Shown piece after piece: positions 1-11,122 of a DNA stretch of 64,000 nt. How positions within the stretch are numbered: position 1 is the first letter of the stretch; every line of letters begins with the position of its first letter. Under the pieces are notes generated by a model. That model saw only the letters and a list, made by a program, of their open reading frames with translations, was not told the origin of the DNA and made no database searches. Origin of the DNA: Absidia repens (Eukaryota > Mucoromycota > Mucoromycetes > Mucorales > Cunninghamellaceae); NCBI GenBank assembly GCA_002105175.1, contig MCGE01000004.1, forward strand, positions 1,860,001-1,924,000. The letters run 5' to 3'. A program made the translations under genes and the position numbers.

Positions 1-18
1 TGAGGGAATATTTTACTA

Positions 19-54
<36 letters not shown>

Positions 55-252
55 AGGGATGAGATCAAAGTATCAAGCTGTATAAAAAACAACAAATACT
101 TACTCCGTCACAATTCTTGGTTCAGGTGGCGGAAACCCGATTTGTTCTGCATGGAATACCTTGTCTTCTCCATAAATACCAGTAACAACTACAAATGCCC
201 CATCAGTGAATAGCCCAGTTTCGAATACCTAACCGTACGTAATAAACATGGA

Positions 253-285
<33 letters not shown>

Positions 286-1287
286 TTCAAGAAGAGAACA
301 CAAAACACATCCCATATTCACTGTTTTTTTCATTACCACAGTTGACAAATCCAGTTCAATGTTAGCATCTTCATCTTCCAAGAATATTTTTCCTTCATCC
401 AATTGAGTCATCATTCCAAAGATAGTGAATAAGTGTGCTCCTCGACCCATCAGTGCTTTTATAGGTGTGATCTGTTAAAAGCAATATAAACATGTCAAGT
501 TACCGCGAGCCTGAAGTATAGTTGATCGAATCAACCCAACGTTTAATATGCTTACATTGCTGTATGAGCTACTATCTAAGTGCATTGATGTAGCGCAATA
601 TCGTTCGTTCCGTAATAATCGTTGCTTCGTCAGATTCATTCGATCGCGGTACATTTCGGACTTGTCCAAGGCCGTTCCAAGCAAAGCGGTTGGGTTAGGG
701 GAGCTGTAAGGGAAGAGGAAGAATGAATATAATCATACATACACGAATATTGAGCATAACGGTCTTACGTGGTAAACGCTTTTCGGTGATAGTCGTATTG
801 GAGACGTGGCATGCGGAAAGCATCAGCAGCATGAAAGTGTTGGGTAACATCAATCATATCACTGTTTTCATTGATAGACATATCTTGTAGCGAATCTTGA
901 AGATTGAGGTCGTTTTGGAAGGGAGTCCTGACGGTAGCAGCCTCTGCTTCAGTTCGAAGTCCATTGATTATTTGTTCCAGTGCTGCTTTATCGACAATAA
1001 CAGAGGCTTGATCTATAGATATAAGAATAAAATTGGATGGTAAATAGCCAATACAAAACATCATTCTAATGTGTAGTCTTTATTTAATTACCTTCATTCC
1101 ATTTTCGATATGATTTCAAGATTTTGTCTAACGTATTGGCATGTTCAGGGTCATTTTTCAACTGATCTTCCAGATATTTTACAGCGTCAGTTTGTACGTG
1201 GAGACCATGTTGTTTTGTAAACAGGAGATAGATTGTACGTGATATCCTTGGAGGGGGTTTGGCTCTTTTGGAAATTCTAGGATGCAT
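1..1287 (-). CDS. DPB2: DNA polymerase epsilon subunit B (Dpb2/POLE2), 5' part, runs off left edge
   Basis: Second-largest subunit of replicative DNA polymerase epsilon, needed for holoenzyme assembly and for CMG/GINS contact at nuclear replication origins. Hand-read exons, minus strand: 1287-1092, 1012-769, 703-556, 471-337, 228-104 and 15 to beyond base 1, all GT-AG and in frame. The N-terminal helical domain (residues ~10-60) is followed by the AF/FRMPRLQYD segment, the LGTALDKSEMYRDR helix typical of this family, then the OB-fold: IFGMMTQLDEGKIFLED, IELDLST, and GLFTDGAFVVVTGIYGEDKVF with the FPPPEP motif. The phosphodiesterase-like domain should lie left of the window. The start was chosen because upstream codons are poly-Phe low complexity. 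One intron holds a ~33-bp poly-T (239-284 region) and another a ~32-nt homopolymer. The family assignment is firm; exact splice sites are less so. Confidence 0.88.
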
Positions 1288-1699
1288 TGATTCAAATAAG
1301 GAAAAGGTAGGTTTGGAATATAAGAAAGAAGAATCAAAAAAGAAAACTCGCGACAGCGTGTTCAAAAAAAAAAAAAACGCGGAGTGCAAAATCAAGTATC
1401 CAGAAATGACTGATGGCTTGCATGTGTAGTAATAATTTTTATACTTCTGAAGAAAGGAAACTTCAGCGATTGAGTAAATAGGTAGGCTCTCTATTTTTAA
1501 TATAATTGGATGATAATCGACGCTATGGTTTTATACATATGTATATATGATAGCAATTGGCATGGGATATCATATGCTCGCGAATGAATTAATGGAATGT
1601 AAAATGTACTCTGTACGCTATTCTAGTAAACATTTATGGAAAAAAAAAATTATAAAAAAAGGTACAAATCAAATCAAAGAGAAAAAGGTAGAATTTCTT

Positions 1700-1990
1700 T
1701 TACAAATTAATCTTGTTTAAAGAGTACGTGCAAACAGAAAACTCGACAATGGCCAAATAATCAAAGGGTATGTTTGAATACCATTTTGGTTTAGCATGTG
1801 CTAGCAAAATCATTGGCGGGCATATCCATTCTTTCACAGTTCCACTTGTTTTCCAGCAGCCACCAAGCGAAGGAAAAAATGGTATTTCTCGCACACTTTT
1901 GAAATCGCTGTCGCACTTGAACAAATCAAATGTCGGATTGTTTTGAATCGTCTTCTCGCATTTTTTGGTTTTGACTTGCCGCCGAGGTGA
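1700..1990 (-). CDS. possible exon of an unrecognised gene
   Basis: An open minus-strand stretch reads NPTFDLFKCDSDFKSVREIP and then a Cys/Trp-rich segment (GGCWKTSG, EWICPP), ending at a stop at 1700. Base composition is less AT-rich than its surroundings and the protein is not low complexity. That fits either a terminal exon or an old gene fragment. No family is recognised and no 5' part could be assembled. The rest of 1288-2170 shows no other coding signal; it should hold the POLE2 promoter on its left side. Confidence 0.25.
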   Translation of the reverse strand, partial: SPRRQVKTKKCEKTIQNNPTFDLFKCDSDFKSVREIPFFPSLGGCWKTSGTVKEWICPPMILLAHAKPKWYSNIPFDYLAIVEFSVCTYSLNKINL

Positions 1991-2172
1991 TTGCCGTCAA
2001 CGGGATGCCGTAAAATCTAGTTGTTCCAAGTAAAAGACCGTAGGTGTAACAAAAAAAGATATGAAGGCAAAGTAGCATAACATAAAAAATGGGATAGTTT
2101 ATTGGGTGTATAATATATAGGGGAATGAATCAAAGTTTCCAAATTAAAGATACTATACTACATGTAAAATAA

Positions 2173-3109
2173 CTAAGTAGGCTTTCCGTTGAGACAGTCT
2201 TCAAGGCTGTAGATAAAGTTACGAATATATCCATGTAGATGTCCTTGCAGAATGGTATTTTCATGTTCAACGATGCATGCGATTTTTGTGTGGGTGTAGG
2301 CGAGATCAAATGTGAGGTAGGGAAAGGAAGAGCGAACAATATTGTCCAATTGATCATGTAAGAATGCAGCTTCATAGTATCTATGGTCTTGTCCAAGAAG
2401 TTCATCAATTATAAATACCGCTTTGATTGATGATATGTCACTTGTCCAGTTTCCATTCACTATCGCAAAGTTCCATGGTTGAATTAATGATTTTTGATAT
2501 CAAATCGATTACCTTGACCAAAGAATTGTTTGTGTACCATCATTCCCGAGTCCTTGTCATTTAGCTTCAGTGTCTTCAGCACTACAAACAAAAAAAAAAG
2601 CTATGGTATTAATATTTGATCATTGGTATCAATCAACCGGTACAAACTTATCTGATTTTCAAAACTTCTAGCATATTACAAAGCTGAATATATTGAGCAA
2701 TACAAGTCCCCTCATTACAGTCCACAGGCAACAACCAAAGGCCACCGCCTGTGAAGAGAGTTTGTCGTCGCAAGGATAGCGACCAAAATCTGGTTGAACT
2801 TGTCATATCAGGCTGTAACATACCTTCCATTTATTCGCCAGATAAATCCAACGGATAAATGTTCCTTCAGTATGATAGGACCCTTTGTCACGTTTTTATC
2901 GGTCTAGTATGTCGTTAATTAACGCAATAAATGTCGTTGATTAACGCAATAAAGGAGCATATGGGTAGCTTTATAAAGTCTAGAAGTATATGTTTTGAAT
3001 AAAGACAAAAGAAAGTAATAGTCACCTTATCAGGGACTGGAATTGAAAAATGTATTATTTGCGCCTCCGCTCTCGCTTCGCCTTTCTTACCGCCGCCGCC
3101 AGCCTGCAT
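2173..3109 (-). CDS. spliced gene of unknown function
   Basis: A multi-exon minus-strand gene can be partly assembled. Exon 1 is about 3109-3026 (MQAGGGGKKGEARAEAQ, donor GTGACT). A second lies near 2903-2824 (GPIILKEHLSVGFIWRING), a third near 2789-2655 (RRQTLFTGGGLWLLPVD), a fourth near 2581-2512 (LKLNDKDSGMMVHKQFFGQ), and the last at 2461-2173 (IDELLGQDHRYYEAAFLHDQ up to a stop at 2173). The exons read as a compact globular protein of about 220 residues with no membrane segment or signal peptide. Two junctions are weak: one apparent intron would be only ~34 nt, and the third exon lacks a clear GT donor. No family was recognised. Its promoter would face right, toward the repeat block starting near 3.17 kb. 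Confidence 0.4.
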
Positions 3110-3174
3110 TGTTTGTCGGGAAAAAAAAGGGGGGAGGGCACCGAGAAAAAAAAAAAAAATAGAAATCAAGGGGA

Positions 3175-3627
3175 ATGAGCCAACATCTGTTCACTGTTTT
3201 GGGCTCGTTGTGAACCTGGTGGCTTTGGCTTTCTGTTAGAACTAGTTTAGAAGGGTTTTAGAAAAGGGATTGCAAGAAACATGGGGAACCCCTTTCATTT
3301 TGGTTCTAGGATCTTGGGGAAAAGTCTTGATTAGCTTAGTACATGTGTGTCACTTTTCTTCAATAAAGCATATCTCTGCTTCAATAAAACTTGTCTTTGT
3401 TTGAAAAAAATGTGTATTTGCTTCAATGATGTGCGTTTAAGCTTCATTAGAAGTTTGCAGATCCCTTTAGAGATCCCTTTTTTTTATTTGACATTGTTCC
3501 TTCTTCTACACCATTCATCTAGACTAGCACCTCTCTCAACTACTATTAGCGGCCTCTATTTACATCTTCTTTCCTTTTAGTATAGTATTGACTATTATGA
3601 TTCAATTAAAGCTTTGTTTATTTTGTA
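3175..3627 (+). repeat. RepB, left half (split by a RepA insertion)
   Basis: Bases 3175-3600 match, inverted, 26930-27345 (shared stretches include GAGCCAACATCTG, CACCATTCATC and ACTATTAGCGGCC). The match resumes after 4932, so RepA was inserted into RepB. The half contains several CTTCAATAAAG-type AATAAA motifs. Short ORFs here are not supported as genes. Confidence 0.75.
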
Positions 3628-4932
3628 ATAAACGCTCTGGCGCTCCGCTGGAGCTTTTGGAAATCTTTCGGTTTATTGGGTGTCACAGTTTTTGGTTAAA
3701 GTGTGGGTTTCGATGGGATAGGATTAAAGCCTCCGCCATTTCGCACTTTGGTGGGCGGCCCCTTGGGGCCCAACCGTTGTGCTCAGCGCGTCGTCAATGG
3801 GTTTTTTATGTGTGCTGAAAAAAAAAATAGGGAAGGGATTAGGGCCTCCGCCATTTCGCAATTTGGTGGGCAGCCCCTTGGGGCCCAACCGTCGTGCTCG
3901 GCGCATCGGCAATAGATACTTTTTTTTCTGTGTGGTGAAAAATGGAAGATCGAAAAATAGGGTGACTGAACCATTCGCACTCCGCATCTCATGGATTAAA
4001 ATTTTCTGTTGGCCCTTTTTTTTTTTTTCTTCCTCTTTCTTTCTTTTTTTTTTTTCAGAACATCAACTTCAACTGCGGATTTAGTGATCTTGGATTAGTG
4101 GTTAGAACTTGAATCAGGGGCCTTTTGAAAAGTGCAATGCAAACATCATGGGGAAACCCTTCCATTTTGGATTCGTGATCTTTGACCCTCATCAAATTAG
4201 CAATCATTTTAGAATAGTGTCATTAGCTCAACTTAGCGTTAGTTATCATAGTTTATATTGCATCTATATCAGAATTAAACATGTCTTGTCTTTTTACTAT
4301 TCTTCTCTTTTATGCCTTTCATTGTCTCGCTGAATGAGCATGGCGTATGTGCGTGGAAAAACAGAGTGTGTGGGTAGAAAAAAAAAACTCGGTAGCTCGT
4401 TGTGTAAAATGCTACGTACAGTTGCCAAAAAAAAAACCCTCCCCAAGATTGTAACAGCGACATGGATACGGTGATATGAGTGGAGGAAATGGATGGAAAA
4501 TACAAAACCAGAGAGGTTTTACGTGATGTGAGAGGAGGAAATGGATGGAAATTTCAAAGTTGCAATGATTGTATAAATAAGAGACAAAAGTAAATAAGTG
4601 ATACAATTGGTTACTCTTTTTATTTAATATTCAAACATGTCATATTTATATCTTTTTCTATAGCTAAGCGAGTCATAATGAAATGGTTACGAATTGGGAT
4701 AATCTGAAGTGATGTTGAGAAGTAATTTAGCGGGTGATGAAGTATGAATAAAATAGGGTAGTACCTGTCAAAATGTCAAAGAGAAGAAATGCGGAGCGGG
4801 GTATAAATAAATAAAGATGTGGAAGATGGGAAATAGGTTTGGGTATCACAAATACAACAAAAGTCATAGATCTTTATCTTAGATTGATATTTTATATAAG
4901 GGTTTACCCCTCTTTCTTTTTGATATATTAAG
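3628..4932 (+). repeat. RepA copy 1, ~1.3 kb interspersed repeat
   Basis: It starts at TAATAAACGCTCTGGCGCTC and ends near GGGTTTACCCCTCTTTCTTT. It contains two ~115-bp subrepeats with the core GCCTCCGCCATTTCGC and GGGGCCCAACCG (about 3726-3836 and 3842-3925), a poly-T block, then GGGGAAACCCTTCCATTTTG. The same order recurs inverted at 7.39-8.48, 9.9-10.65 and 56.4-57.6 kb. No transposase is encoded. It lies inside RepB. Apparent ORFs on both strands read through the subrepeats and are not evidence of genes. Confidence 0.75.
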
Positions 4933-5262
4933 AACAATGGGATGGCAAAGCTATTCTACTGTGATAGGCTATTTTACATAATATTCTATTGCGGTAGACT
5001 ATTCGACAAACTATTCTAATACGGTACACTGTCAGTGTTTGATGGGGGGTTTTTTATTATTTTTTATTGGTTTGGAAAGCCTATAGCAGGTATTACTACT
5101 TTTGGAAGGCTCCCCCGGCGTTTTTTTAGCGGATTTATTGGATTTTTAGTGGTATGGAGGGCCTGTTCTGTGTGTATGGGGATATTGGAGGGGAAAAAAA
5201 TGGTATGAGTAGAAGAAGTATGTGACTAGAAAGCGGATCCAAGCAAACGTGGGTGTCCAAGT
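4933..5262 (+). repeat. RepB, right half
   Basis: It matches, inverted, 26590-26915: repeated GCTATTCTACTGTGATAGG-type units, then TTTTTTATTGGTTTGG, GGAAGGCTCCCCCGGCG and GGATCCAAGCAAACGTGG. Homology to the right-hand copy stops near 5262, which marks the element edge or a break. Confidence 0.7.
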
Positions 5263-5705
5263 GAATTCGACCAGATGGTGTGCAGACTTTAGTTTGACAA
5301 AATACGATGATTGGACGACGCCAATAGGAATAGCTGCAACATATCTAGGTGAAGCCATCTCCAGCAAGAACATACTCGACATTCACGCGATACTATCAAT
5401 GATACAGCTGTTGCCATTTTTTGCTACCAACCCACTGTACAATTGAAGATTCTTACGTTCACAAATGCATTGCTCCGATTCTGATGCCAATTTTTTCCTG
5501 TGAACCCCTTTTGCAAGTGGAATGGGCGAACTCTCATCTCAACAAAAGGAACACCAAAGCCAAAAATCGCAATACAAACCTCAATATCAAGAAGCCGGAT
5601 TCTACAGCAAATGTCAAATCGGTTGAAGGTCAAGATAGACGCTCATGCCAAACATCAAGATTGATTTTGTGGAATAGCGTATATAAAAAAAATAAAAAAA
5701 AATAA
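5222..5705 (+). pseudogene. ORF remnants next to RepB, unknown family
   Basis: Two overlapping plus-strand frames look non-random: 5222-5443 (WTTPIGIAATYLGEAISSKN, DIHAILSMIQLLPFF) and then a shifted frame to about 5700 (CEPLLQVEWANSHLNKR). A single frameshift near 5420 would join them. The stretch may be the end of a decayed transposon or host gene; no family is recognised. From 5706 to 5797 nothing stands out. Confidence 0.2.
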
Positions 5706-5797
5706 AAGTAGAAATGAGACGGGTAGAATTAAGTGAGATTCTTGTATATGGTTTTTATTAATAAAAATGTTACTCTTTATACACTATATCGGATCAG

Positions 5798-6647
5798 GTG
5801 GAGTATATGTTCTCACCTCAAAAATAAGTTCTGGATTATAAATATAATAGGTAAATATAGGTATAAACATTTATCCATATATTCTATATATAGATATATA
5901 CTATTAAAGGTGCCACTGTGTACAACATGACATGTTGACATGCCCCAACTCGCTTTTTTTTTGAAATGGCTTTTTAAATGGATGTTGAAATAGATATTGA
6001 AATGGACAATGAAATAAACATTGAGCTTCTTATGTGACTGTAATAAAATTGAAAAATATACAGTATATGACAAAAAAATGGGTGACCAAATCGTGCTTGA
6101 TTTCTATGACACATTCAAAAGATATATTAAAAAAATAGTATCTTAAGGAAATGGAAAGACTAGATTTAAAAGAAGTATATCTGGAATGGGATAAAAATAA
6201 CATTTCATCTCGTGATCGTACAAAAGAAATAATGCCATGGAAGTTAATTGAATTTATTTGGAGACGAAAAAACAAGAATGACGAATGGAACAGTTTTATA
6301 GAAGCCCTAAAAAAATATGCAATATAATGACGATAATGTTAGAAGTAGTACATATACAGAATTTTAAAAATAATTAAAATTTACATATCAATAAAAAAAG
6401 CTTTTATTTTATTATAGGTTAAAATAGACACTCCATAGTAATTTGAATTCCAAATTAGTAGACGGAGAATGGGTTTATCCGGCCGAGAGTGGTACCGATC
6501 GACGCGCAATTGTTTAGAGTATGTTACACATAAGTTTAAGATTCTATTTTGACTTTCAACCTATTGATGAATGGTATGTATTACAAATTATGTGTGACCC
6601 GAAATATTATTTTTGACAAAAAAAATCGGGTGAGAGCATATACTCCA
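5798..6647. mobile_element. ~850-bp DNA transposon remnant with 19-bp terminal inverted repeats
   Basis: The left end TGGAGTATATGTTCTCACC (5798-5816) is the inverted complement of GGTGAGAGCATATACTCCA (6629-6647), 18 of 19 matching. No flanking target-site duplication is visible (left GATCAGG, right CATTAAC). A transposase C-terminal remnant lies inside, so this is a decayed, formerly autonomous element or an internal-deletion derivative. Confidence 0.6.
6151..6327 (+). pseudogene. transposase C-terminal fragment (DDE type, ISXO2/Merlin-like guess)
   Basis: A 58-residue open stretch reads MERLDLKEVYLEWDKNN, SSRDRTKEIMPWKLIEF and then IWRRKNKNDEWNSFIEALKK. The W-x-R-R-K block followed by a WNSFIEALK helix resembles the C-terminal tail of ISXO2/Merlin-type transposases seen in fungal elements; this is from recollection of the family. 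A stop lies just upstream in the same frame, so the catalytic part is lost or shifted. It sits between the two TIRs at 5798 and 6629. Confidence 0.4.
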
Positions 6648-6780
6648 CATTAACCTTTATTATAATCGTATGATGTTCTGATATTAGGTGTATGATGATA
6701 CGATTGATATTATTGCAAGGGTATTTTTTATTTTCTTTTATTCTAATTTACGGGACCTAATGATTTCATGAAGTGAATCA

Positions 6781-7250
6781 TTGTTTTCTTTTCTTCCATC
6801 ACAATGTTGCGTGATTATTTATTTTTATCATGCAGTGTTCCTAATCGGAATTTCAATTTCTTCTGGAACAGGTTTTATTTTTATGCCATCATTTTTCATG
6901 ATGCGACAGATTTACTATGCTGGCTTTTTTGGAAAACTTCTACTGTTATGTATACGGCGGAAAAGGTGGAGGTCCTAATGAAGGAACGCATCATGACATG
7001 AAAAGGATCAAACCATCTCTTGATTATTCTTGACTTTCTGATGATGGATATGTACGCCGGAAACGAAGTTTGCCCAATGACAATGAATGACGAACTATTA
7101 ATCCAGCATCAGTATCAGTATTATTAACCACCCCCTTCCTACGTCAGCAACAACAGCAACAACAGCATCATCAGCAAGAACTCACGGTAGTTAGTTGTTG
7201 TTTTTATTATTATCATTGTTATTCCTCTCCCCTTCAATAAAACATACCCT
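6781..7250 (+). pseudogene. possible 3' end of a displaced gene
   Basis: A plus-strand stretch ends in CAG/CAA repeats (Gln-rich, about 7146-7175), followed by TTCAATAAAACATACC near 7236, a good poly(A) signal. Short frames upstream (6804-7001) do not join convincingly. The composition is like a host gene 3' end embedded among repeats. No product can be named. Confidence 0.2.
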
Positions 7251-7387
7251 ATTTAGTCTAGTCTAGTGTTAGTTTTTGTTTTAGGATTGTAGTTTTAGAA
7301 TCGTAGTTTGTAGTTTATACAGTAGTTCGTCTTTTTTTTATGAAGTACAGTGATGACTGTTATGCATTCTTTGTCATATATGGTTTT

Positions 7388-8475
7388 TTTATTAATATAT
7401 TAAAAAGAAAGAGGGGTAAACCCTTATCTAAAATATCAAACTAAGATAAAGATCTATGACTTTGAAATTTACATCATTTCCTCCAATCACATCACCTAAA
7501 ACCTCTCTTTGATATTTTCCATCCATTTTCTCCACTCATATCACTGTATCCATGTCGCTGTTACAATCTTGGGGTTATTTCTAGATAAACTATAAGTAGC
7601 ATTTTACGCAACGAGCTGCGGTTTTTTTTTTCTACGCATAAACCCCCATCCCCACACACTGTTTTTCCACGCACATATGCCATGCCCATTCAGAGAGACA
7701 ATGAAAGGCATAAAAGAGAATAATTGTAAATAGACAAGACATGTTTAATTCTGATATAGATGTAATAAACTATGATAACTAACGCTAAGCTGAGCTAATG
7801 ACACTATTCTAAAATGAATGCTAATTTGAGGACGGTCAAATATCACGAATCCAAAATGGAAGGGTTTCCCCATGATGTTTGCATTGCACTTTTCAAAAGG
7901 CCCCTGATTCAAGTTCTAACCACTAATCCAAGATCACTAAATCCGCAGTTGAAGTTGATGTTTAAAAAAAAAAAAACGAAAGAAAGAGGAAGAAAAAAGA
8001 AAGGGTGAGAAAATTTAAATCCATGAGAGGCGGAGTGCGAATGGTTCAGTCACCCTATTTTTCCACCTTCCATTTTTTTTTTAAAAAGTATCTATTGACG
8101 ACGCGCTGAGCACGACGGTTGGGCCCCAAGGGGCTGCCCACCATAGTGCGAAATGGCGGAGGCTTTAATCCCTTCCCTGTTTTTTTTTAGCACACATAAA
8201 AAACCCATTGCCGATGCGCTGAGCACGACGGTTGGACCCCAAGGGGCCGCCCACCATAGTGCGAAATGGCGGAGGCTCTAATCCTTTCCCAATTTTTTTT
8301 TTTTCAGCGCACATAAAAAACCCATTGACGACGCGCTGAGCACGACGGTTGGGCCCCAAGGGGCCGCCCACCATAGTGCGAAATGGCGGAGGCTTTAATC
8401 CTAAAAACTGTAACACCCAGTAAATCGAAAGATTTCCAAAAGCTCCAGCGGAGCGCCAGAGCGTTTATTATATAT
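7388..8475 (-). repeat. RepA copy 2
   Basis: An inverted copy of 3628-4932. It begins AAAGAGGGGTAAACCCTTAT and ends CTCCAGCGGAGCGCCAGAGC. It holds three ~115-bp subrepeats (starts near 8097, 8211, 8326). Both ends are bordered by ATATATTAAAAAGAAA (around 7395 and 8472), either a target duplication or part of the terminus. Confidence 0.72.
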
Positions 8476-9300
8476 TAAAAAGAAAATGGACCGTAAGGAA
8501 ACTCAGCTATAGTAACTTTAATTTCGTTTTTTTGTCCCTCCGACTCATTTTTTTTTCTGACCCACCGCTAACGCCCTGCCCACCATAGGAGTCGTCCATC
8601 CTTTTTTTCTTAATCGCTGCCCACCCAAACACAGAGTCTTCCATCAAAACCCACACTTCAGAAACCCCCTGCCACACAGTAGCTACATAATTAATACTAT
8701 TCTCAACTTTGTTCTTCAATATACCCCACCACAATAAAATACACTGTAATAGCTGTTTTTTCACACAAACACATCCCTTATATATATATAGACGCATTTT
8801 TTTTTTACTTTTTTTTCTATGCATATGTAATACACATTCAATGAAGCTCATAATGTAAACGTACAACAGAGATACTAAATATAATAAAAAGAACATATTT
8901 ATTCAGTCGTAGATATAAACAATGACAAACTATTACTAAACTAATGAGTGCTAATCTACTGCCGTTCCCAAATCCTTCACCCAAAATGAAAGCGTTTCCC
9001 CATGATGTTTGTTTTGCGTTTTTTAAAACGCCCCTAATTCAAGTTCTAACACTAATCCTAGATCACCAGTTCCCCAATGAGCCTTGCCATCATATCATTC
9101 AGACTATCATGAAGGAAAATTAAAAAAGAAAGAAAAAGAGAGGGAAAAAAAAAAAGTGGACTAAAAAAAAAATAGAAAGCAAAATGCGGAGCCTGAATCA
9201 TCCAGCTTTTTTTTTGTCAAAAAATCAAATAAACGGGCAATCGCCATAATTACCACATAGCATAATTCGTTTTATCTTCCAGTGGAAAGGCAGTTGGAAC
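8476..9300 (-). repeat. diverged RepA-related copy
   Basis: Matches the interior of the copy at 56.4-57.6 kb: CACAAACACATCCC, CAATAAAATACACTG, CCAAAATGAAAGCGTTTCCC, TCACCAG...CAATGAGCCTTGCCATCATA. It lacks the ~115-bp subrepeat cluster. No gene is visible. Confidence 0.55.
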
Positions 9301-9492
9301 CACTATATAATCAAACTCTAATCTCTCCGACGCATTTCAAGTAAGCTATTATTTCAGCACACAGAAAACCACAAAAAACCCATTGACGACGCGCTGAGCA
9401 CGACGGTTGGGCCCCAAGGGGCTGCCCACCAAAGTGCGAAATGGCGGAGGCTTTAATCCTATCCCATCGAAACCCACACTTTAATAAAAAAA

Positions 9493-9737
9493 CTGTTCCG
9501 TGCCCAAAGTAGAAACATTTCCTGTCATTTTTCATATTTGTATATAAATATGCTTCCGTGCCCAAAGTAGAAACATTTCCTGTCATTTTATATAATTTGT
9601 ATATAAATATGCTTCCGTGCCCAAAGTGTAACATTTCCTCTTTTGCTTCCGTGCCCAATGTAGAAACATTTCCTGTCATTTTTTATAATTTGTATATAAA
9701 TATGCTTCCGTGCCCAAAGTGTAACATTTCCTGTATA
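9493..9737. repeat. minisatellite, ~58-60 bp unit
   Basis: Five copies, two of them short, of a unit starting GCTTCCGTGCCCAAAGTAGA and ending with TTTGTATATAAATAT; the short copies keep only GCTTCCGTGCCCAAAGTGTA. It lies between two RepA-derived blocks. There are no unique spacers, so it is not a CRISPR array. Confidence 0.8.
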
Positions 9738-10655
9738 AACCCCCCCTCCCCCACACACACACCGGGGGGTTTTTTTTCCACGCACATATGCCATGCCCAT
9801 TCAGCGAGACAATGAAAGACGTAAGAGAATAATTGTAAATAGACAATATATGTTTAATTCTGATATGGCTGCAATATAAACTATGATAACTAACGCTAAG
9901 CTGAGCTAATGACACTTGGGGAGGTTTTTTTTTTTGGCAACTGTACGTAGCATTTTACACAACGAGCTGAAGTTTTTTTTTTCTACGCATAAACCCCACA
10001 CCCCCCACACAGTCTGTTTTTCCACGCACATACGCCATGCCCATTCAGCGAGACAATGAAAGGCATAAAAGAGAATAATAGTAAATAGACAAGACATGTT
10101 TAATTCTGATATAGATGCAATCAATATAAACTATGACAACTAACGCTAAGCTGAGCTAATGACACTATTCTGAAATGAATGCTAATTTGAGGACGGTCAA
10201 AGATCACGAATCCAAAATGAAAGGGTTTCCCCATGATGTTTGCATTGCACTTTTCAAAAGGCCCCTGATTCAAGTTCTAACCACTAAACCAAGATCACTA
10301 AATCCGCAGTTGAAGTTGATGTTCTGAAAAAAAAAAAAAAAAAAAAAAGAAAGAAAGAGGAAGAAAAAAAAAAAAAAAGGCCAACAGAAAATTTAAATCC
10401 ATGAGATGCGGAGTGCGAATGGTTCAGTCACCCTATTTTTCGACCTTCCATTTTTTTTTAAAAAAAGTATCCATTGACGACGCGCTGAGCACGACGGTTG
10501 GGCCCCAAGGGGCTGCCCACCAAAGTGCGAAATGGCGGAGGCTTTAATACTATCCCATCAAAACCCACACCTTTATTAAAAAACTGTGACACCCAATAAA
10601 TTGAAAGATTTCCAAAAGCTCCACCGGAGCGCCAGAGTGTTTATTATATATTTTC
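9738..10655 (-). repeat. RepA copies 3 and 4, partial, in tandem
   Basis: Two inverted partial copies: the GACAATGAAAG...AATATATGTTTAATTCTGAT block appears at ~9810-9915 and again at ~10050-10165. It is followed by the full distal half with GGTTTCCCCATGATGTTTGC, poly-A, one ~115-bp subrepeat (10470-10560) and CTCCACCGGAGCGCCAGAG. The right end is fused to an LTR fragment at about 10655. Confidence 0.65.
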
Positions 10656-10904
10656 AAGACTACAAGTCAAGTAAACAAAAAAAGTACATTTCAAATTCCG
10701 ATTCAGGGAAAACATATTTTTTGATCCTCGCTACAAAGCTACTGCAAATCCGTTCAAGCAAGAACAATCATACACTTATACACTATCCATTTGGTGTAAA
10801 ATATAACTGGAACTTAACAAAAAGGTTAACTTCACACCGTTACTGCGTATATTATTGCAACAATACCGTACATATTTGGTATACACTTTATTTAAACAAC
10901 TCAA
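10656..10904 (+). mobile_element. ancient Ty3/Gypsy LTR fragment
   Basis: Matches 13560-13671 plus 14520-14594 plus 15318-15340, i.e. the older LTR 'i' once later insertions are removed: TTCAAATTCCGATTCAGGG, GATCCTCGCT, CCGTTCAAGCAAGAAC, ATTTGGTGTAAAAT, AAAAGGTTAACTTCA. It is truncated on the left by RepA. Confidence 0.65.
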
Positions 10905-10962
10905 TGTCGAGGCCGCTCCCAACACAGTGAACCTGCAGTCGCTTTTGAAATTTTTGCCTCTG

Positions 10963-11074
10963 ACACTTTTTGCTTTCGCCACTTTTTGCTTTTGACACTT
11001 TTTGCTTTCGACACTTTCTGCTTTTGACACTTTCTGCCTTTGACTCTTTTTGCTTTTGACACTTTTTGCTTTTG
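10963..11074. repeat. U3 tandem array, 7 x 16 bp, upstream of LTR TATA box
   Basis: Seven head-to-tail copies of ACACTTTTTGCTTTTG with scattered substitutions, ending ~20 bp before TAGTATAAATA. The position suggests enhancer elements. Confidence 0.85.
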
Positions 11075-11122
11075 ACCAACCTTATTATTTTTTTAGTATA
11101 AATATCCCACTTTTTTATTATT

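Noticed and set aside
3703..4084. Overlapping ORFs with PPPFRTLVGGPLGPN on both strands in RepA (also 8165-8416, 9311-9679)
   Set aside because: They are translations of the ~115-bp subrepeat, change frame between copies and have no start or splice context of their own.
9493..9737. CRISPR-like array
   Set aside because: Units are contiguous and spacers are not unique; it is a eukaryotic minisatellite.
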